From: Eumeta japonica
Taxonomy: Eukaryota; Arthropoda; Insecta; Lepidoptera; Psychidae
Direction of reading: 5' to 3'
Length of the DNA: 64,000 bases
Assembly: GCA_005406025.1 (NCBI GenBank)
Contig: BGZK01000011.1
Location: 992,001-1,056,000, forward strand
In this document: in pieces, positions 37,750 to 50,599 of the stretch
How the letters are laid out: each line of letters begins with the position of its first letter
Numbering within the stretch: position 1 is the first letter of the stretch
The notes under the pieces: generated by a model
Databases searched by the model: none
Told to the model about the DNA's origin: nothing
Seen by the model: only the letters and a program-made list of their open reading frames with translations
Position numbers and translations under genes: made by a program

Positions 37750-40600
37750 AAAAACGTTTTAGTAAATCTTTAATTTTATTTACGAGTGATTTTTTCTTGC
37801 AATAGAATAATAATAAAAAAAAAATTAAACAACAGGTCTATGTGCTTCCAAATTTTAAAAATGCCCCAGAGCATCTTAGAATACCTAATCAGGTTCTCCG
37901 CTCATCCAAAATTACGATGTAAAAGATGACCAGATTTACTAACATCCTATAAAATCCTAATTATGGATCGTGGTATGTCTTGAAATCCTTTTGGAATCAT
38001 TTGTAACTAACATAGTCATCATCCTCATAATCATTAGCACCTCGCTTTCAGCCAGTGGACTGACTGAAAGAGGTAATACCGACACACCGAAGGGAGCGTG
38101 TTATGAGAGAGTGGAAGTTTCTTTAAAGAATGGAAGATTAGAACTTGGAAGAGGAACAGCAAAAGTATATAGCCGGTCAGTTTACATGTGACCTGTAGCC
38201 AGAAATGAACCAGCACAGGAAAGTAAATGCATACTATATATATAGTATAAATAAATATGTATATAATATTTTATTGAACTTCAACAGTCTTTTTTGGTTT
38301 TCATTTGTGTTTGGATTTCCGTTCATGGTCGCGCTTCTGACTTCAAATACAAACAATTATTCCTTTATTGTTCGCCGATCGGATGGCTTTGTAATGTACT
38401 TACGAGAAAAAGCATGCAATTATGCATGCTGAATATGACAAAGGTATGGTGAGGCTTAAGATAAGGTATCGAAAATTTGGTTTAATTATCCGTCCAGGTT
38501 TAGATGCGAATTTGTAAATACGCGTCATTATTTTATATACGAGGCAACGAAGAATTGTTTGAAAGGGACACATAATTTTATGATATTAAGAGCCTCATCC
38601 ATCATTTCCTTTTAAACTGACATTTAACAAAAAGTCATTTTTAAGTAAAAAATTGATTTACATGTCTTCCTTTTAACAGTCGTTCAGAATAAGATGCTTT
38701 AAAATGAAGATATGGAACTAAGTAATATTTTAAAACTAATTTTTAGTTAAAAGTGAGTTCAAAACAAGATTGTGTAAGAAGCCCTAAAAGAGAATAATTT
38801 TTAAAATGCTTAATACTATCGTAAAAATTTTAGTCATTCCATTACTGCTGCTGAATATTTATATAGATAAATGTTTTTAAATGTTAAAAAATCCATGTAT
38901 AAAATATTACATTTTGAATATACTTGGGGCCGTCTATAAATTAACTGCACATGTACCAAAATAAGAGTATGGTTGCAATAGTGATTGAGTCATAACTACG
39001 TGCATGTTTTGCTTTTTCGCATTATTCACTTTTTTCTTCATATATGTAATATTTTAATAAAGGGTAAATTAATTCGGACACTGGGCAGTCGATGATATAA
39101 GAGGCATCTCAGAACCCAATAAATTTGATGTGAGACCCTATCCCAAATGAATCTTTCTGAAATATATAATTCTTGCTATTCATCGACGCTCATAATAACG
39201 GGTAATCTCCTTGAAGAATCGAGAAGATTTAAGTTTTTAAAACTTTTTATTAGCCATCCTTAATTTCAATATTGCACTAGATAAAGTTCCTGAAAGTGGC
39301 AAAACTAATATTTTGAGTTAAAATGTTATATTTTATATTTATCACCTAATAATGATTGTGAGTTAAATGTATATATAACTTGGCACCAAAACATAAAAAA
39401 AAATACTACAAGATGAGTATTAAGAAGAGAAAAAAAAAGGAGCACTATAGTGCAACTTGTTTACAACTAACTGTTTACAGTACAGTAGAGGGCGTAAAAA
39501 CTTACGATGGACAAACATTTATGTAGGTACGGACAGTTTCTGAAGTGATTTTGTAAACTACTTTAATATTCTTATAATATTTAGGGTACAATGAAACTTA
39601 CTGGAATGTGAGAAACAGAAAAAGTAAAAACGCAGTAGGGCATTTATTGCTTTTCGAAGTATGTTGCAACAACAGTCCATGCATTTTTTGCATACGAAAA
39701 CAGAACGATAGAAGCATTACTTCCATTTCTAGTAAGAGATTTCTTTGATTGCTTTTTAGTGAGTACCTTGAACGTTTCTAAATCTAAATACCCTGCAACT
39801 TTTTAGTGCGATTATATATACAAATCGTAAGGTTTTTCGTAAGTGATCCAGAGTGGTAAGATGAGTGAATAATAAAGCAATTCTTGAGCGGCTCAAAAAC
39901 TAAAGTAAGGCGAGACGTATAAAGAGAAGCGTTGTTGTGGTGAGCAGTGTTTTTACTTCTAGATGTCCTTATTCTTCCTTCTTTCAACGTAGCAAACAAA
40001 AACAAATGATTATATGGCATTCTGCATAGACTATTCTGTAAACGTCCGACTCAACAGATATGTGGTAGTCGGTCTTACTAGAAACAAGTGCGAGATGGAA
40101 TCGGGTCAAGAGTCATTAATACATTTTCTACATATTTTTAAAAACTGACTCAATTTTTTTTGTGGTAACTAAAAGAACTGCGACGGAAGATTCTATTGTG
40201 CAATGTGGACAGATCTAGCATGTTGTTTTAAGGCTATATACCCTTTTTATAAGTCTTCCTGTACCTAATCTACAAGTAAGGAACTATTGTTTGTATTTTT
40301 TTAATTATAGGCTAAGTAATTTCGGATATGAGCAGAAATTACAAATTTACATCTATTTTCTTAAATAAACGTATTTTAAAATTATATAATAATAAAGCAT
40401 ATTTGAGACCCTTACAACAAGTCTTTTCATTTCATATATTACACGGTTGCAATTTTTTTTAAATCTTCTAATTCCCCTCCCGCCGAAGCTCATGTGCCCC
40501 CTACAAGTCCAGAAGGTTATTATTTTCCCAAGGCTTCGACCTCGCTTTACTTTCGTTGGATTTTCTTCTCAAGAGAACACGCTTTCAGCCGATTATCGCT
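37750..40600. other. AT-rich intron sequence, nothing firm
   Basis: A quasi-palindrome ctttcagccagtggactgactgaaag lies at about 38045. Otherwise no element or gene recognised. Confidence 0.4.
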
Positions 40601-40619
40601 TTGTTTCAGGCTTATAACA

Positions 40620-40990
40620 ATTATCCATTATTCGTCAACCGTTACGATATTGTAAATGGCCGTTGATTTTCCTTTGCTGAATTTATTTAATATTTCTCGG
40701 ACCAATCTATACGTTTCCGCTTTTGAACTTCGCTTAAAAAATGGTGTTTCTCTCTGCAGGTGCACGATCATGTGAGAGTTTCGAGACTTCCCCGAATCGT
40801 ATATAACAATGCCTTCAATATCGAACTTGGTGATAACTATCGAAGGACGGCCAGTATAAAAATCATCAACAGGCTGCATCGATCATACTTGAACTCGTTA
40901 TACCAATCATACATAGGCGCGAAAGAATGTTACCGAACGCTGACTGCAGAATTAAAATTTTTAAAACGCAAATAATCATGCGGGTCCTTA
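40620..40990 (-). pseudogene. mariner remnant F (N-terminal fragment)
   Basis: Minus strand reads, with frameshifts, YDWYNEFKYDR (~40900), VDDFYTGRPSIVI (~40870-40830), then EILNKFSKGKSTAIYNIVTVDE (~40700-40628), the linker up to the first catalytic Asp motif. C-terminal half and ends not found. A separate subfamily from B/C. Confidence 0.75.
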
Positions 40991-41089
40991 GACAGCAGAT
41001 GGTTAATCGCAAACCCAGGGGAGTCACTGCTGGTCTTCTAAACAGAGGTTCCTCTTTTGGAAACCCTTTGTGAAAGATCATTACGAATA

Positions 41090-42270
41090 CCGCTCATGGT
41101 AGACCATCCAAAATTTTGCCTTACGTGGCAGAAAAATACGCGTTCATTGATAGAACGCTAGCCCATCAAGATGGTGCTGATAGATTTTCCGGTAAGGATC
41201 AATAACGGAAACCAGCAGGGAAATGAGAATAAATAATTTTTCAGAGAACTGCCTATAATATATGCGATAAAGAGTGCACAAAAATTCTACATCTCTTCCC
41301 AAAGTCAATTGCGAATTTGGGGACGATTCGAGACGCTCGACAGTGGATGCGGCCTAGGAACAAAAGTTGATATTCAGCTGCCCCAGCCCAAAAGTACCCT
41401 AGATTTAATCAAACCTATTAAGCCTTAGAAAGTAGGCTGCCATGATCTGGCTTGAAGTGCTGTCGCGCTCTATTGAGCGCCTCAAGCTTATTAGCTGTTC
41501 TATTTTGCTCTCTAGATGATCGCCAAACTGAACGCTATTCGATATGTCGACACAAAGTTCCCGATACTCGGTATGGGACTTAGAACAATGTTTCCAAAGA
41601 GAGAACAAGAGTCGAAGGGGGAATTTTCAGCGGTAAACGCATAAATTATCACAAAAGAAACCGTAGATTATTACCGTATGTGCACAGAATTGTAATTTAA
41701 AAACATATATACATCTTGCCATAAGAAATAGTCGGCAAGAGTTTTTAAAAAGTTCCTTATTGAATTCATATTATTTTTACCCTTTAGTGGGTGTTACAAG
41801 TTGTTTTTGACATTAGAGGATTAATATAAAATTTATATGAAAGCCTATTCATTTACCTTTTGCGCAGATAGATATGACTAGATTTTTATTACGTAATAAA
41901 AAAAGTTTCCAATATCTCAAGAGCTATTAAAATATAAAATGCGAGTAGAGAGTATCACAAATAGTTTGAAGTTTTACATATAAAAAAACAACAAGACCCC
42001 CCATTATAATCTTTCTAATATTCCGTACACAAAATATACGTGTAAATTCTAAAAGGTTTAAAATATATAATAATAAATAAAATAAAAAAGTGTTAACTTT
42101 TCTCTAATTTGGTGTTCAACTCCTGAACGAATACGTGACGCTGAACTTTTATTTGATGCTCTTATTCTTAATTCAGAGACAATATGACTTTCACAACTCA
42201 TGTATGATTAGCACACTACGAATACATTTTCAACCATCCCAGGTATTCTACAATCAGCTTTCGTCAATTA
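41090..42270. other. AT-rich intron sequence, nothing recognised
   Basis: Short frames such as 41405-41608 (minus) have no recognisable features. Confidence 0.45.
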
Positions 42271-42279
42271 CAGATCGCT

Positions 42280-42510
42280 TATATCTTTTCAAACGCTGTA
42301 CGTGGTCTCGGACGGGGCAACTTCCCATAGACATAAAGCTCCATAACCGGGCAGTGAAGCCGGTCGCGAAGATTTAACTAGTTCGCGGGAGGCGTCCCGG
42401 GGGCGCCATTTGCTGTGATTGTCGTGCCCGGCTCTCGCCGCGTTGCGCCACTTTAATTGCTAAAACGCATGCGCATCTAGTCCCCGGGCTCGCATTATAA
42501 GCGAATCGTT
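42280..42510. promoter_or_regulatory. GC-rich island L in caudal intron 1
   Basis: Compact CpG-rich block: ttcgcgggaggcgtcccggg (~42381), cgccgcgttgcgccacttta (~42436), aaacgcatgcgcatct (~42462). No coding signature. Candidate regulatory element. Confidence 0.4.
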
Positions 42511-42949
42511 TTTAACGGATATTCGTTGTGTAATTTTATAAGAACAATTATCGCGTGGCATAGGATAAATTTATAATAGTTTATGGTTGATTAATATTTT
42601 GTTACAAATAGGTCGAACTTGTTTTTTATTTTGTTAAAGTCATAATGGACCTCAGACGTTTTTGTTGATATAAAACTCTAAACTACATTAATTTCAAATA
42701 CATTTATTTCTGCACATCTACAAAAGCTTAGTTACTTCTTATTGCTTTATCGTAGCAGAGTAATAAAAAAAATAAGAAACGATCATCTTAAATAATACTT
42801 ATTAACGTTATAATAAAATTCTCTTACATGATATTAAAGTACATTACAAAAAAAACACTTCAATAAACAAGTTTTTTAGGCTTTTTTATTAAAATGATTA
42901 TAGAAACACACAGAATGAAAAAAAAAGTCATGAATGTCAATTAGATAGT

Positions 42950-43120
42950 CCAGTTTCCTCGATGTATTTAGTTAGATTTTCTGACGAAAAATTGAACTCT
43001 TCTTAGTTCACTTTTGAGTCTGCCAGTCCGTCTGTCATAGCTTATTTTCTCTCAATCTACGGATGGACGAAAAAATTACATGATTTGGTACATAGACAGA
43101 GTTATAAGAACCACTCACGA
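42950..43120. repeat. possible repeat fragment
   Basis: gatgtatttagttagatttt, agtctgccagtccgtctgtc and tctacggatggacgaaaaaa resemble part of a dispersed lepidopteran repeat. No second copy in this window, so confidence is low. Confidence 0.3.
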
Positions 43121-43489
43121 CCATAGAGCATAAATATGTATAAAAATTTTGATTTTAAGCATTAATTTTAGAGAATTTAAATAAAAAAAAAACATTAGTC
43201 AAGTGCTGCGTGTTACATATCAAATAAACGGTTTTTTTATGTGAAATACAAACACAGTCATATTTTTCATAAACTTCATATTTCAAATTTAAAAGATATT
43301 AAAAAAAATCGACGTTACATTATCTCATAATCTGCTGATACTAAAATTGTAGATAAAGATACAGAGTAAAAGGTATCATTTGTATTTATTAAAAAAAATC
43401 TATATGTTTTTTTTTATCTATGTCTGTGAAATGCTTAAATGTTCTATTTCTACAAGTAATATATAGTAAAACCAGAAACCAAGTAATAA

Positions 43490-43640
43490 TACCAGAAGTA
43501 AAACTGAATAGGAGTCGAGAGCGGGATCAGAATGACAAACAATCAGAACCAGGATCAGAATTGAAAATGAAATCGAGAACGCAATTATTTTTCACGTCCT
43601 ATTAAAGTCCTCCTAGTGGGGGCTTCAGAGCGAAATCATT
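43490..43640 (-). repeat. fragment of the gatcccgatcccg family
   Basis: ggagtcgagagcgggatcag, aatcagaaccaggatcagaa and aatgaaatcgagaacgca are the minus-orientation degenerate units also seen at 32150-32250. Confidence 0.55.
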
Positions 43641-43649
43641 AGGCAATTC

Positions 43650-45330
43650 ATTATTTAAAAATATTCTTATTTATTTCAAAATGACGTTAAATGCCAAAAA
43701 ACACAAAAGTTGTTTATTAAATTTCAAAGTTGCTTTAGAAGTTTGCACCCGTCTAAACAAACTATCATGAGATATGCATTCTACAGTTATGTATAAATGT
43801 AATAATGTATCACATTGCGATGATACAAATCTGATACAACACATGCTTGTCGGCCTTTACTTTTCCTTATCGACACGAAACATATTTACGGTCGCTCCTA
43901 CAATTTTCTATCATTAAGCTGTCATTACTAGTTTCAAATGAAGTATATTTATTGTTGTGTCGCCAATGGTTAAAATTTCAGATAAAACAGTACTCACCGA
44001 TTGTACCTATAAAAATATCATCATTTTCATCTTTTGTGTACTGTAGGTTTATTCGGTAAGTACTAATGATAAATAGATGAATACTTAAACCCATAGCGTA
44101 TTACATCCCGCTCCAGAAAAATAGATAAGTCTAATAACAATAATACGTGATAATGAAGCAAAAATAAAACTGGTAAACCAATTGCAAAAAAAATCTAAAA
44201 CTGTCTAGAAAATAATTACACACGTGTTACAAGACCCACAACAAAACGCACATTTACGACCATGCTTAATTTTAAACAATGCCAATAAATCGAATGAAAT
44301 ACTAAAGCGACTGTAAAATCTTTATAGACTACCTATGTTTACTGCGGCGTGGTTATTTGTTTGTAAATAAAGCGAGTGCGGTGCAAATATTATTTTACAG
44401 CCCCGCTGTTGAGTATACAATATGTTACGATCTCTCAATTACCGACTCTCACAGAGTCCATAAAAACGTTTAGATATACTTTCATACTGATTAGCATGAT
44501 AGTTACAGTATAGCATGATTTTATTCAAATATTAATATGCTTATAGATGTAAGAATCCTATTTGAATCAAATCACCTCCGTGTCTAAAACAGGGATAAAA
44601 TACATAATAATAAAAAAAAACTACTATTTTTCAAGAAAGTTGAAGCAGAGCGGGTGAATTTTTTAATATACATAGTTGCATATTATTTTCCCATCCCGAT
44701 GCTTTTCGTTCAACCTACAGAAACGTCAAACTTAAAACTTACTTCATTATTATTAATACAAATATGTTTTAAAGAAATACATATGATTTCGTCACGATAG
44801 ATTTTTTACAAATGTTTTCTTTCTGATTGGAGATAATTCAAGTATTTATAATTAAAATATTTTGTTTGGAATATTATAAACAATTTGATAATTCGTAAGC
44901 TTATTTTTTACTATCGGATTTTAAGAGAGAGCAAAGTTATTATTAAATCAAGCACTTTTAATGAATGTAGGTACTAAAGCATAACTTACTTCAATTATAT
45001 AAGTTGATGGTTAAAATCACTTATTTAAGCCACAAGTCTAAGGCTTTTTTAAAGTTCTGTAGTTAACATATTTACTATGTGATGTTTCTGTGATGTACAT
45101 ATTACTAAAACGGCTAATTATTCTTACAAACATAAATGCCTCAACTAATAAGTGCATTTAAAGCAAAATGTATAGTATAAATTATTAAACCCTGCTTTCG
45201 AGTTATTTTAATGACAATTTAATATATTTTATTAAAATATAATTCTAATAGGTACTTGAAACAATATTAACCATTAAGTACTACAAATTTTCTTGCAAAT
45301 CTTCTAGAAATTTAGAATAATATAATCAAA
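43650..45330. other. AT-rich intron sequence, nothing recognised
   Basis: No gene, element ends or arrays identified. Confidence 0.5.
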
Positions 45331-45338
45331 AAGCAGTA

Positions 45339-46440
45339 CGTGGGGTGCACTGAATGTTTTGCGTAACTCATAAATAAAACAATTTGCATGTAAAATAAAA
45401 TACTTATTGCTTTTCAAAGTATTCTCCATTACAATTTACACACTTTTTCATTCGTTCAAACCATTTTTAAAAACCATTGGTTTTAGAGCATGTTTTGCAC
45501 GTGCTGGTTGAAAGCTATCACGGCCTGTTCTGGCTCCGTAAATGTCAAACCTCTCATCAAATCTTTTATCTTTAGTAATAATTAAGAAATCACACGGTGC
45601 TAGGTCTGGACTAAATCTGAGCCGGGTCACGATCTTTACCCTTTTTCAGAAGTCAAAAATGACATCGTCTTATTCGCTGTTTATGGCGAAGCATTATCAT
45701 AGTGCAATAGAATGCAACTTCTTGCTCGTTTTTTCCTAACTTTTTCTAAGACACTGGGAAAACAAATTGTGGTATACCACTCAGCATTAACTGTCTTTTA
45801 TTCTTCAAGTGTGATCGTGCAAACACGATCCGTTTTTGATTAAAAAAACGTAATCATTTTTTGCCTACGATTCTAGTCTGCCTCAATTTTGTTGGTTTGC
45901 TGTCGCCTTCGAACACCCAAGCAGAAGACTGTTGCTTTCCTTCCGTCATATAACAATATATCCATGTTTCATCTTCTTTCACAATGTCATAAAGGGCATT
46001 TGAACGTCCGTCATCGTACTTTAACAATATTTTTTTTACATCAATCACCTCGGATTCGTTTATGTTCGGGGGTAAATTCATGAGGAATTCAACGTCAACA
46101 AAGTTTTCTAAATTTTAAATGTTGATGTAAGATTTTTTGAATTTACCTCATACCACCCCCAAATGTCCTCGAATCTTCTCATAGATGATAGGCCGATTTT
46201 CTTCAATTGTTTGCCTAACAGTAGCCACATTTTCCTCACCGATCGCAGTGGGGGGCAGACCTTCACGAATTACACTAATAAAGAAACACGGCCACGATTA
46301 AATTCTGTATACCATCGCCTTATAGTGCTCAAATGAGGTGTTTCTCTGCTAAAAACATTTTAAGGACGAGCAGCGTAGTCTTGCGGAGACAGTGAGCGTT
46401 TAAGATTATAAAAAATCGTCGCCCAAAATCTTTTCAGGAC
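45339..46440 (-). pseudogene. mariner remnant D
   Basis: One terminal repeat is visible (cgtggggtgcactgaatgtt from 45339, beside a TA); the other end is unclear. Minus strand: helix-turn-helix remains ETPHLSTIRRWYTEFNRGR (~46350-46290), VKKILLKYDDGRSNALYDIV (~46030-45975), first Asp in KEDETWIYCY, second in HYDNASP (~45690), third in FSPDLAPCDFLII (~45620-45580), and a C-terminal LKPMVFKNGLNE-like piece. Frameshifted, with an inserted segment at about 46085-46140 whose borders form an imperfect inverted repeat. Confidence 0.88.
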
Positions 46441-46745
46441 AATGAGAAATTTTCTTTAGAAGATATTATTTTTGCGTCGCCCGATTACAATAACTTAAAA
46501 ACGGTTTATCGATCATGATAGAATTTGGTACAGGTACAGTAAAAGTAAAATGATAGAATACTATCTGTTTTTCTGAATGTTCTTTTATAATTTCAGGACG
46601 GTTTGACCGATTTAGATAAAAAATAGATACAGTCAGAACCTGTAAAATTGATAGACTGTTATTTCCATACATATATAACAACCGTAAAAAATAAATCACT
46701 ATTTTTGTATTTCTTTAGTAGCTATATTCATTTTTTTCATGAAGT

Positions 46746-46764
46746 TGTGTGTGTGTGTGTGTGT
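46746..46764 (+). repeat. (TG)n microsatellite
   Basis: About nine TG units. Confidence 0.9.
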
Positions 46765-47151
46765 TTATATGTATGCGTAATCCGCTTTTTATCGGAGATA
46801 AAGAAGGTTTGAATTTTATGTGAAACTTTTTATGGAGCGACGTACGATTTTGTGAATTGAGTCTTTCTTAAATACGTTGAGGAGTGGGGTTATGTAATAT
46901 ATATAAATGAATGTGTATTTTCTTGCTTTTTTTTTTGTTTGCTAAAACTATTCATACTAGTACATCAAAATTGGCAATATGTTGTACTCGCGAATGGGAA
47001 GATTTCTGAAAAAGGAAACTAGCTTTTCCTATTTAACGTCTACCTATTTTTATTGTTAAACTAAGATACTAAACCGATGCTAAGAATTACTTAATTAATA
47101 AGAAACTTCTTAAGTAAATTAGGCTATAAATAGTTTTGACAGGCCTCTCTT

Positions 47152-48041
47152 GATGTTAACCTAACACTAAATTTAAAGAATTCTGAAGAGACTGAAAGAG
47201 GTGAAAATCTGAGGGTGCAACGTCAGGGCTATATAGTAGATGCATTAACACTTGCCAACCAAACTCTCTTAATATATGCTGAGTGGCTAAGGATGTGTGT
47301 GGTCTGACGTTATCACGGTGAAGAACCACACCCTTTCTGTTGATGAATTCTGGCCGTTTTTCTGTACTTCTACAGCTTGAGTCTTATCAGTTGTTAGCAG
47401 TAGAGATCCGAATTTATGGTTTTGTTCGGCGGTAAAAGCTCATAATAAATAATGTCCTTCCAATCCCACCATACACATAGCAAAAACTTATTGCGAATTA
47501 ATTCAGGTTTCGATATAGTCTGTGGAGCGCGCTTGCCTTTTGGCCATGATTTTTTCGTACGAACTAATCGTAGGTAATCCATTTGTATCACCAGTGATTA
47601 TTTTTTTCAAAAACGATTCGGTTTCATTACGTTTCAAGAGAAAATTGCAAATTAGTACAAGATTTATTAGATTTCTTTCAGTGAGCTCGTGTGGGACCCA
47701 AGTATAGAGCTTTTTGTGTATCCAGTTTTTTAAAATAGGTCAAATCTGTTCTGTGGTCAATCTCCAACTCTTCAGCTATGTCGTAAGAACTAATATACCG
47801 ATCTTGCTTTACTTTTTTCAAAACGGCATCGACTTATACATAACAGGTCACACACAACGAGGTTCAAATTCCAGATCAAAATTATCGGACTGAAAACGCT
47901 TGAACCAGTTTTATGCTACTCTTACCGACATTGCATTAGGTCCATAAATGTCACAATTTTTTTCGCGACTTGTGTCGCATTTTTCCCTGTTTTGTAATAA
48001 AACTTCAAAATGTATCGAAATTCTACATTAGATTCACTCAT
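47152..48041 (-). pseudogene. mariner remnant E (mellifera-like subfamily)
   Basis: Most complete transposase in the window. The start ATG at 48041 begins MSESNVEFRYILKFYYKTGK; then GYTKSSILGSHT-like linker, TGD at ~47600 for the first Asp, LRLVRTKKSWPKGKRAPQTI, LLCVWWDWKDIIYYELLPPN (47470-47410), the second Asp in VVLHRDNVRPHT (~47320), the third in YSPDVAPSDFHLF (~47215-47175), and a stop near 47152. Several frameshifts and stops inactivate it. Its sequence matches the mellifera branch of mariner as I remember it, unlike remnants A-D. Ends not identified. Confidence 0.9.
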
Positions 48042-49109
48042 TATGGTGGACAAAAAAACAATAGAAAAATGACAGGACACCGTTTTTACTTTTTTTTAAA
48101 TGTCATCTGTCTAATGGTATCAAAAATAGCCAGATACAAACAGCACGACCAAAGAGATTTTACTGCAACTTTTTTTCTATAAAATGTGAAAAAACTATTT
48201 CCCTGAACTAATATTAGATGAAGTAATTCATTTTGTCTACACGGGCAGAGCCGTGGGCGGAAGGTTATATTCATATATAATAGTAATAATAACCTAACAC
48301 TCGTGACATTCCTTTTTAAGTTCAAATAAGCCAATCACTGAAACTAATTTCCTTTAGGCCTGCTGTCCATGATGGCGTCGTTTAAGCATTACTTGCAAAT
48401 TATAAAATGACACTACACATTTTTGCAACAATAGTTCCGTTCTGTTCACAAAGTATCAAAGACGTGTCATGCAAGTTCTTTATAGTAAATTTCGTTCTAA
48501 ATTAGCGATGTGAAAGCAAGTTTCTTCATTTGTAAAATACCTAGTAACGGTGACGATAATACGGAATACGATTTCATTGGAACAAGCGGAATCAGAGAGA
48601 ATACATTGGTTTCATCCACACAGCCAACATTAAAAAGTAGATGATTAATTACTTGTTAATATGGAAATAATTGTCAAATGATTCTTACTTCAGCCATTAT
48701 ACCGTTATATTACGAAAAGTACGTTAGCCGAGCGGATGAACCGACTGAAATCAATAAAGATATCATGTGTTAAGGAACGTAATTGCTCCGCTGGAGTAGA
48801 GTTTACCCGATTCAGCGTCACTATGGTCCGTATTAACAAATTTCACTCAAACTATGCGCCATCTCAAGAAGTAACGCGGGAGCGAGACATATATTATTTT
48901 CTATAACGATAAAGCATAAATCTCTTGCTCTTTCCACTCTCAAGATAGAACGCGAACCCAAGTATGCTTTATTAATAAGGGTGACTGACCCCGAGCATGA
49001 TGCCTTAGTTTCTTCCGCTGCCTAAAAAAAGCGTGCGTGGTGCAAATAAAGACATTTTTACTTAATAATTTATTTTGTATAAACATACAGTTAAAATTAA
49101 CTGACACAC

Positions 49110-49300
49110 ACACTCTCGTTCGAAGTGCACGACCATTGCCTGCGGTCACGTAAACGTGGCGGTGCCAACTCGTGGACGAAGTTTCGTCTGTCCATACCTA
49201 CTAGCATATATTAAGCTGCCCGCGGACACATAACAAGCGGCGAACGAGGGACGCTTGCGTATGACGCGATGCCTGTATACGTGGTCAGTGGATTTTGGGA
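49110..49300. promoter_or_regulatory. GC-enriched patch M in caudal intron 1
   Basis: CpG-rich stretch with aagctgcccgcggacacata (~49212) and gacgcttgcgtatgacgcga (~49250). Weaker contrast than the other islands. Confidence 0.28.
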
Positions 49301-49309
49301 AAATTAAAG

Positions 49310-50080
49310 TCTAACAATATTTTCGAGGGGCTCTTTTGTTTTCGAATTTCGATTTTTTTCTCGAACGAAAATTTTATCGGCCATAATGAAAAAGTTTAAT
49401 ATTTTTGACACAATACAGTAACATGAGCCTATCAAAGTCACCAGTGTAATGTAGTCGTTAGACTTAGTACGGTGGTAAAGGGTACAAATGTGTGCCTATA
49501 TAAATAGTTCGTATGTAGGTACTAACGAGCGGTTCTTACTTTCAGAAATGTAAAGCGTTCTTTCACGACACGCCACCAGTCCATCCTGTTAAGTAGTTTA
49601 TAGTAAAGTTTAATTCAATATTTTCATCATACTCAAAATCAGTTTTGCAATTTTATTTTCTTTGCAAAATTTTTATGTAAATATGATGTTAGTCGATGAT
49701 ATGACTGCTTGTAGATGCCGTTATTTTTGGTATTACCATACTCTCCTTAAAAAAGTACGAAAGCTCTTGCAACTATTTCGGTCTGAATAATTTGCCATTA
49801 CATATTCGGGAGCTTTTTCTATTATATTAAATTTCAATAATTTTTATATAGATATACAATTGGCACAATAATTAAATTAGATTTGTATAGCTTTTTGTTT
49901 TCAAAGCTATCAGCTCCGCGTTGGAATCTGTCGAAGTCGGTTTCGACAATTTATTTCGAAATTAATAAAACTACACTTAAACATACAATACTTTTGTATA
50001 TAAAGTTACTATATATATTCTATTGTATACGGTGTCATTTCGCAGAAATTCATTACTAGACGCTTGCCCGCGACATGCAG
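49310..50080. other. AT-rich intron sequence, nothing recognised
   Basis: No gene or element seen. Confidence 0.5.
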
Positions 50081-50190
50081 TAAACATGCAACATGCAACC
50101 CACCGTGGACCCTTGGATCTGTTCTTCCACAACAATCCTCATCCAACTAACTGAATATTAATTCGAGAGGATTGACAGATGTACATCTCA
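50060..50190. repeat. interspersed repeat, copy 2 (partner at 22155-22260)
   Basis: cgtggacccttggatctgtt, aatcctcatccaactaactg and attcgagaggattgacagat match the first copy in order and orientation. Unclassified. Confidence 0.7.
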
Positions 50191-50379
50191 TTGCTTGTCG
50201 CAGAGAAGCGTCTAATCACTATATAATATATACTTTTATATCTAAAAAAAATTTCTTATTAAAATACTTTAAAATGATTTTAGTTAAAAGATTGCTACAT
50301 TATAGAATTTTATTATTATTCCGCTGCTGCATTTACTTTCCCTAAATCTTTTATTTTAAATTGAGTATTTTGTATGTTA

Positions 50380-50590
50380 GGCCCTTCACATTGGCTAAGA
50401 GCGGGTTGGGAGTTGCTGTGCGTATATTGTCACCAATGCGGTTATACCATCGGAGACAATATGCTCTCCGAGACATGAACTTTTAACTTTACTTAAAAGT
50501 CATTGGTCGATTTTGTTGGCCCATGGTCGGAATGGTTTAACTGGAAGGCAAAGCGCTTGACCACTCGGTTATCACGATTTTGGTAGAACC
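50380..50590 (-). repeat. tRNA-like SINE fragment, minus strand
   Basis: On the minus strand cgtgataaccgagtggtcaa / gcgctttgcctt resembles a tRNA-Ser/Leu 5' half with an A box (ACCGAGTGG). The B box is degenerate. Probably the head of an old tRNA-derived SINE rather than a working tRNA. Confidence 0.4.
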
Positions 50591-50599
50591 ATGTGTAAC

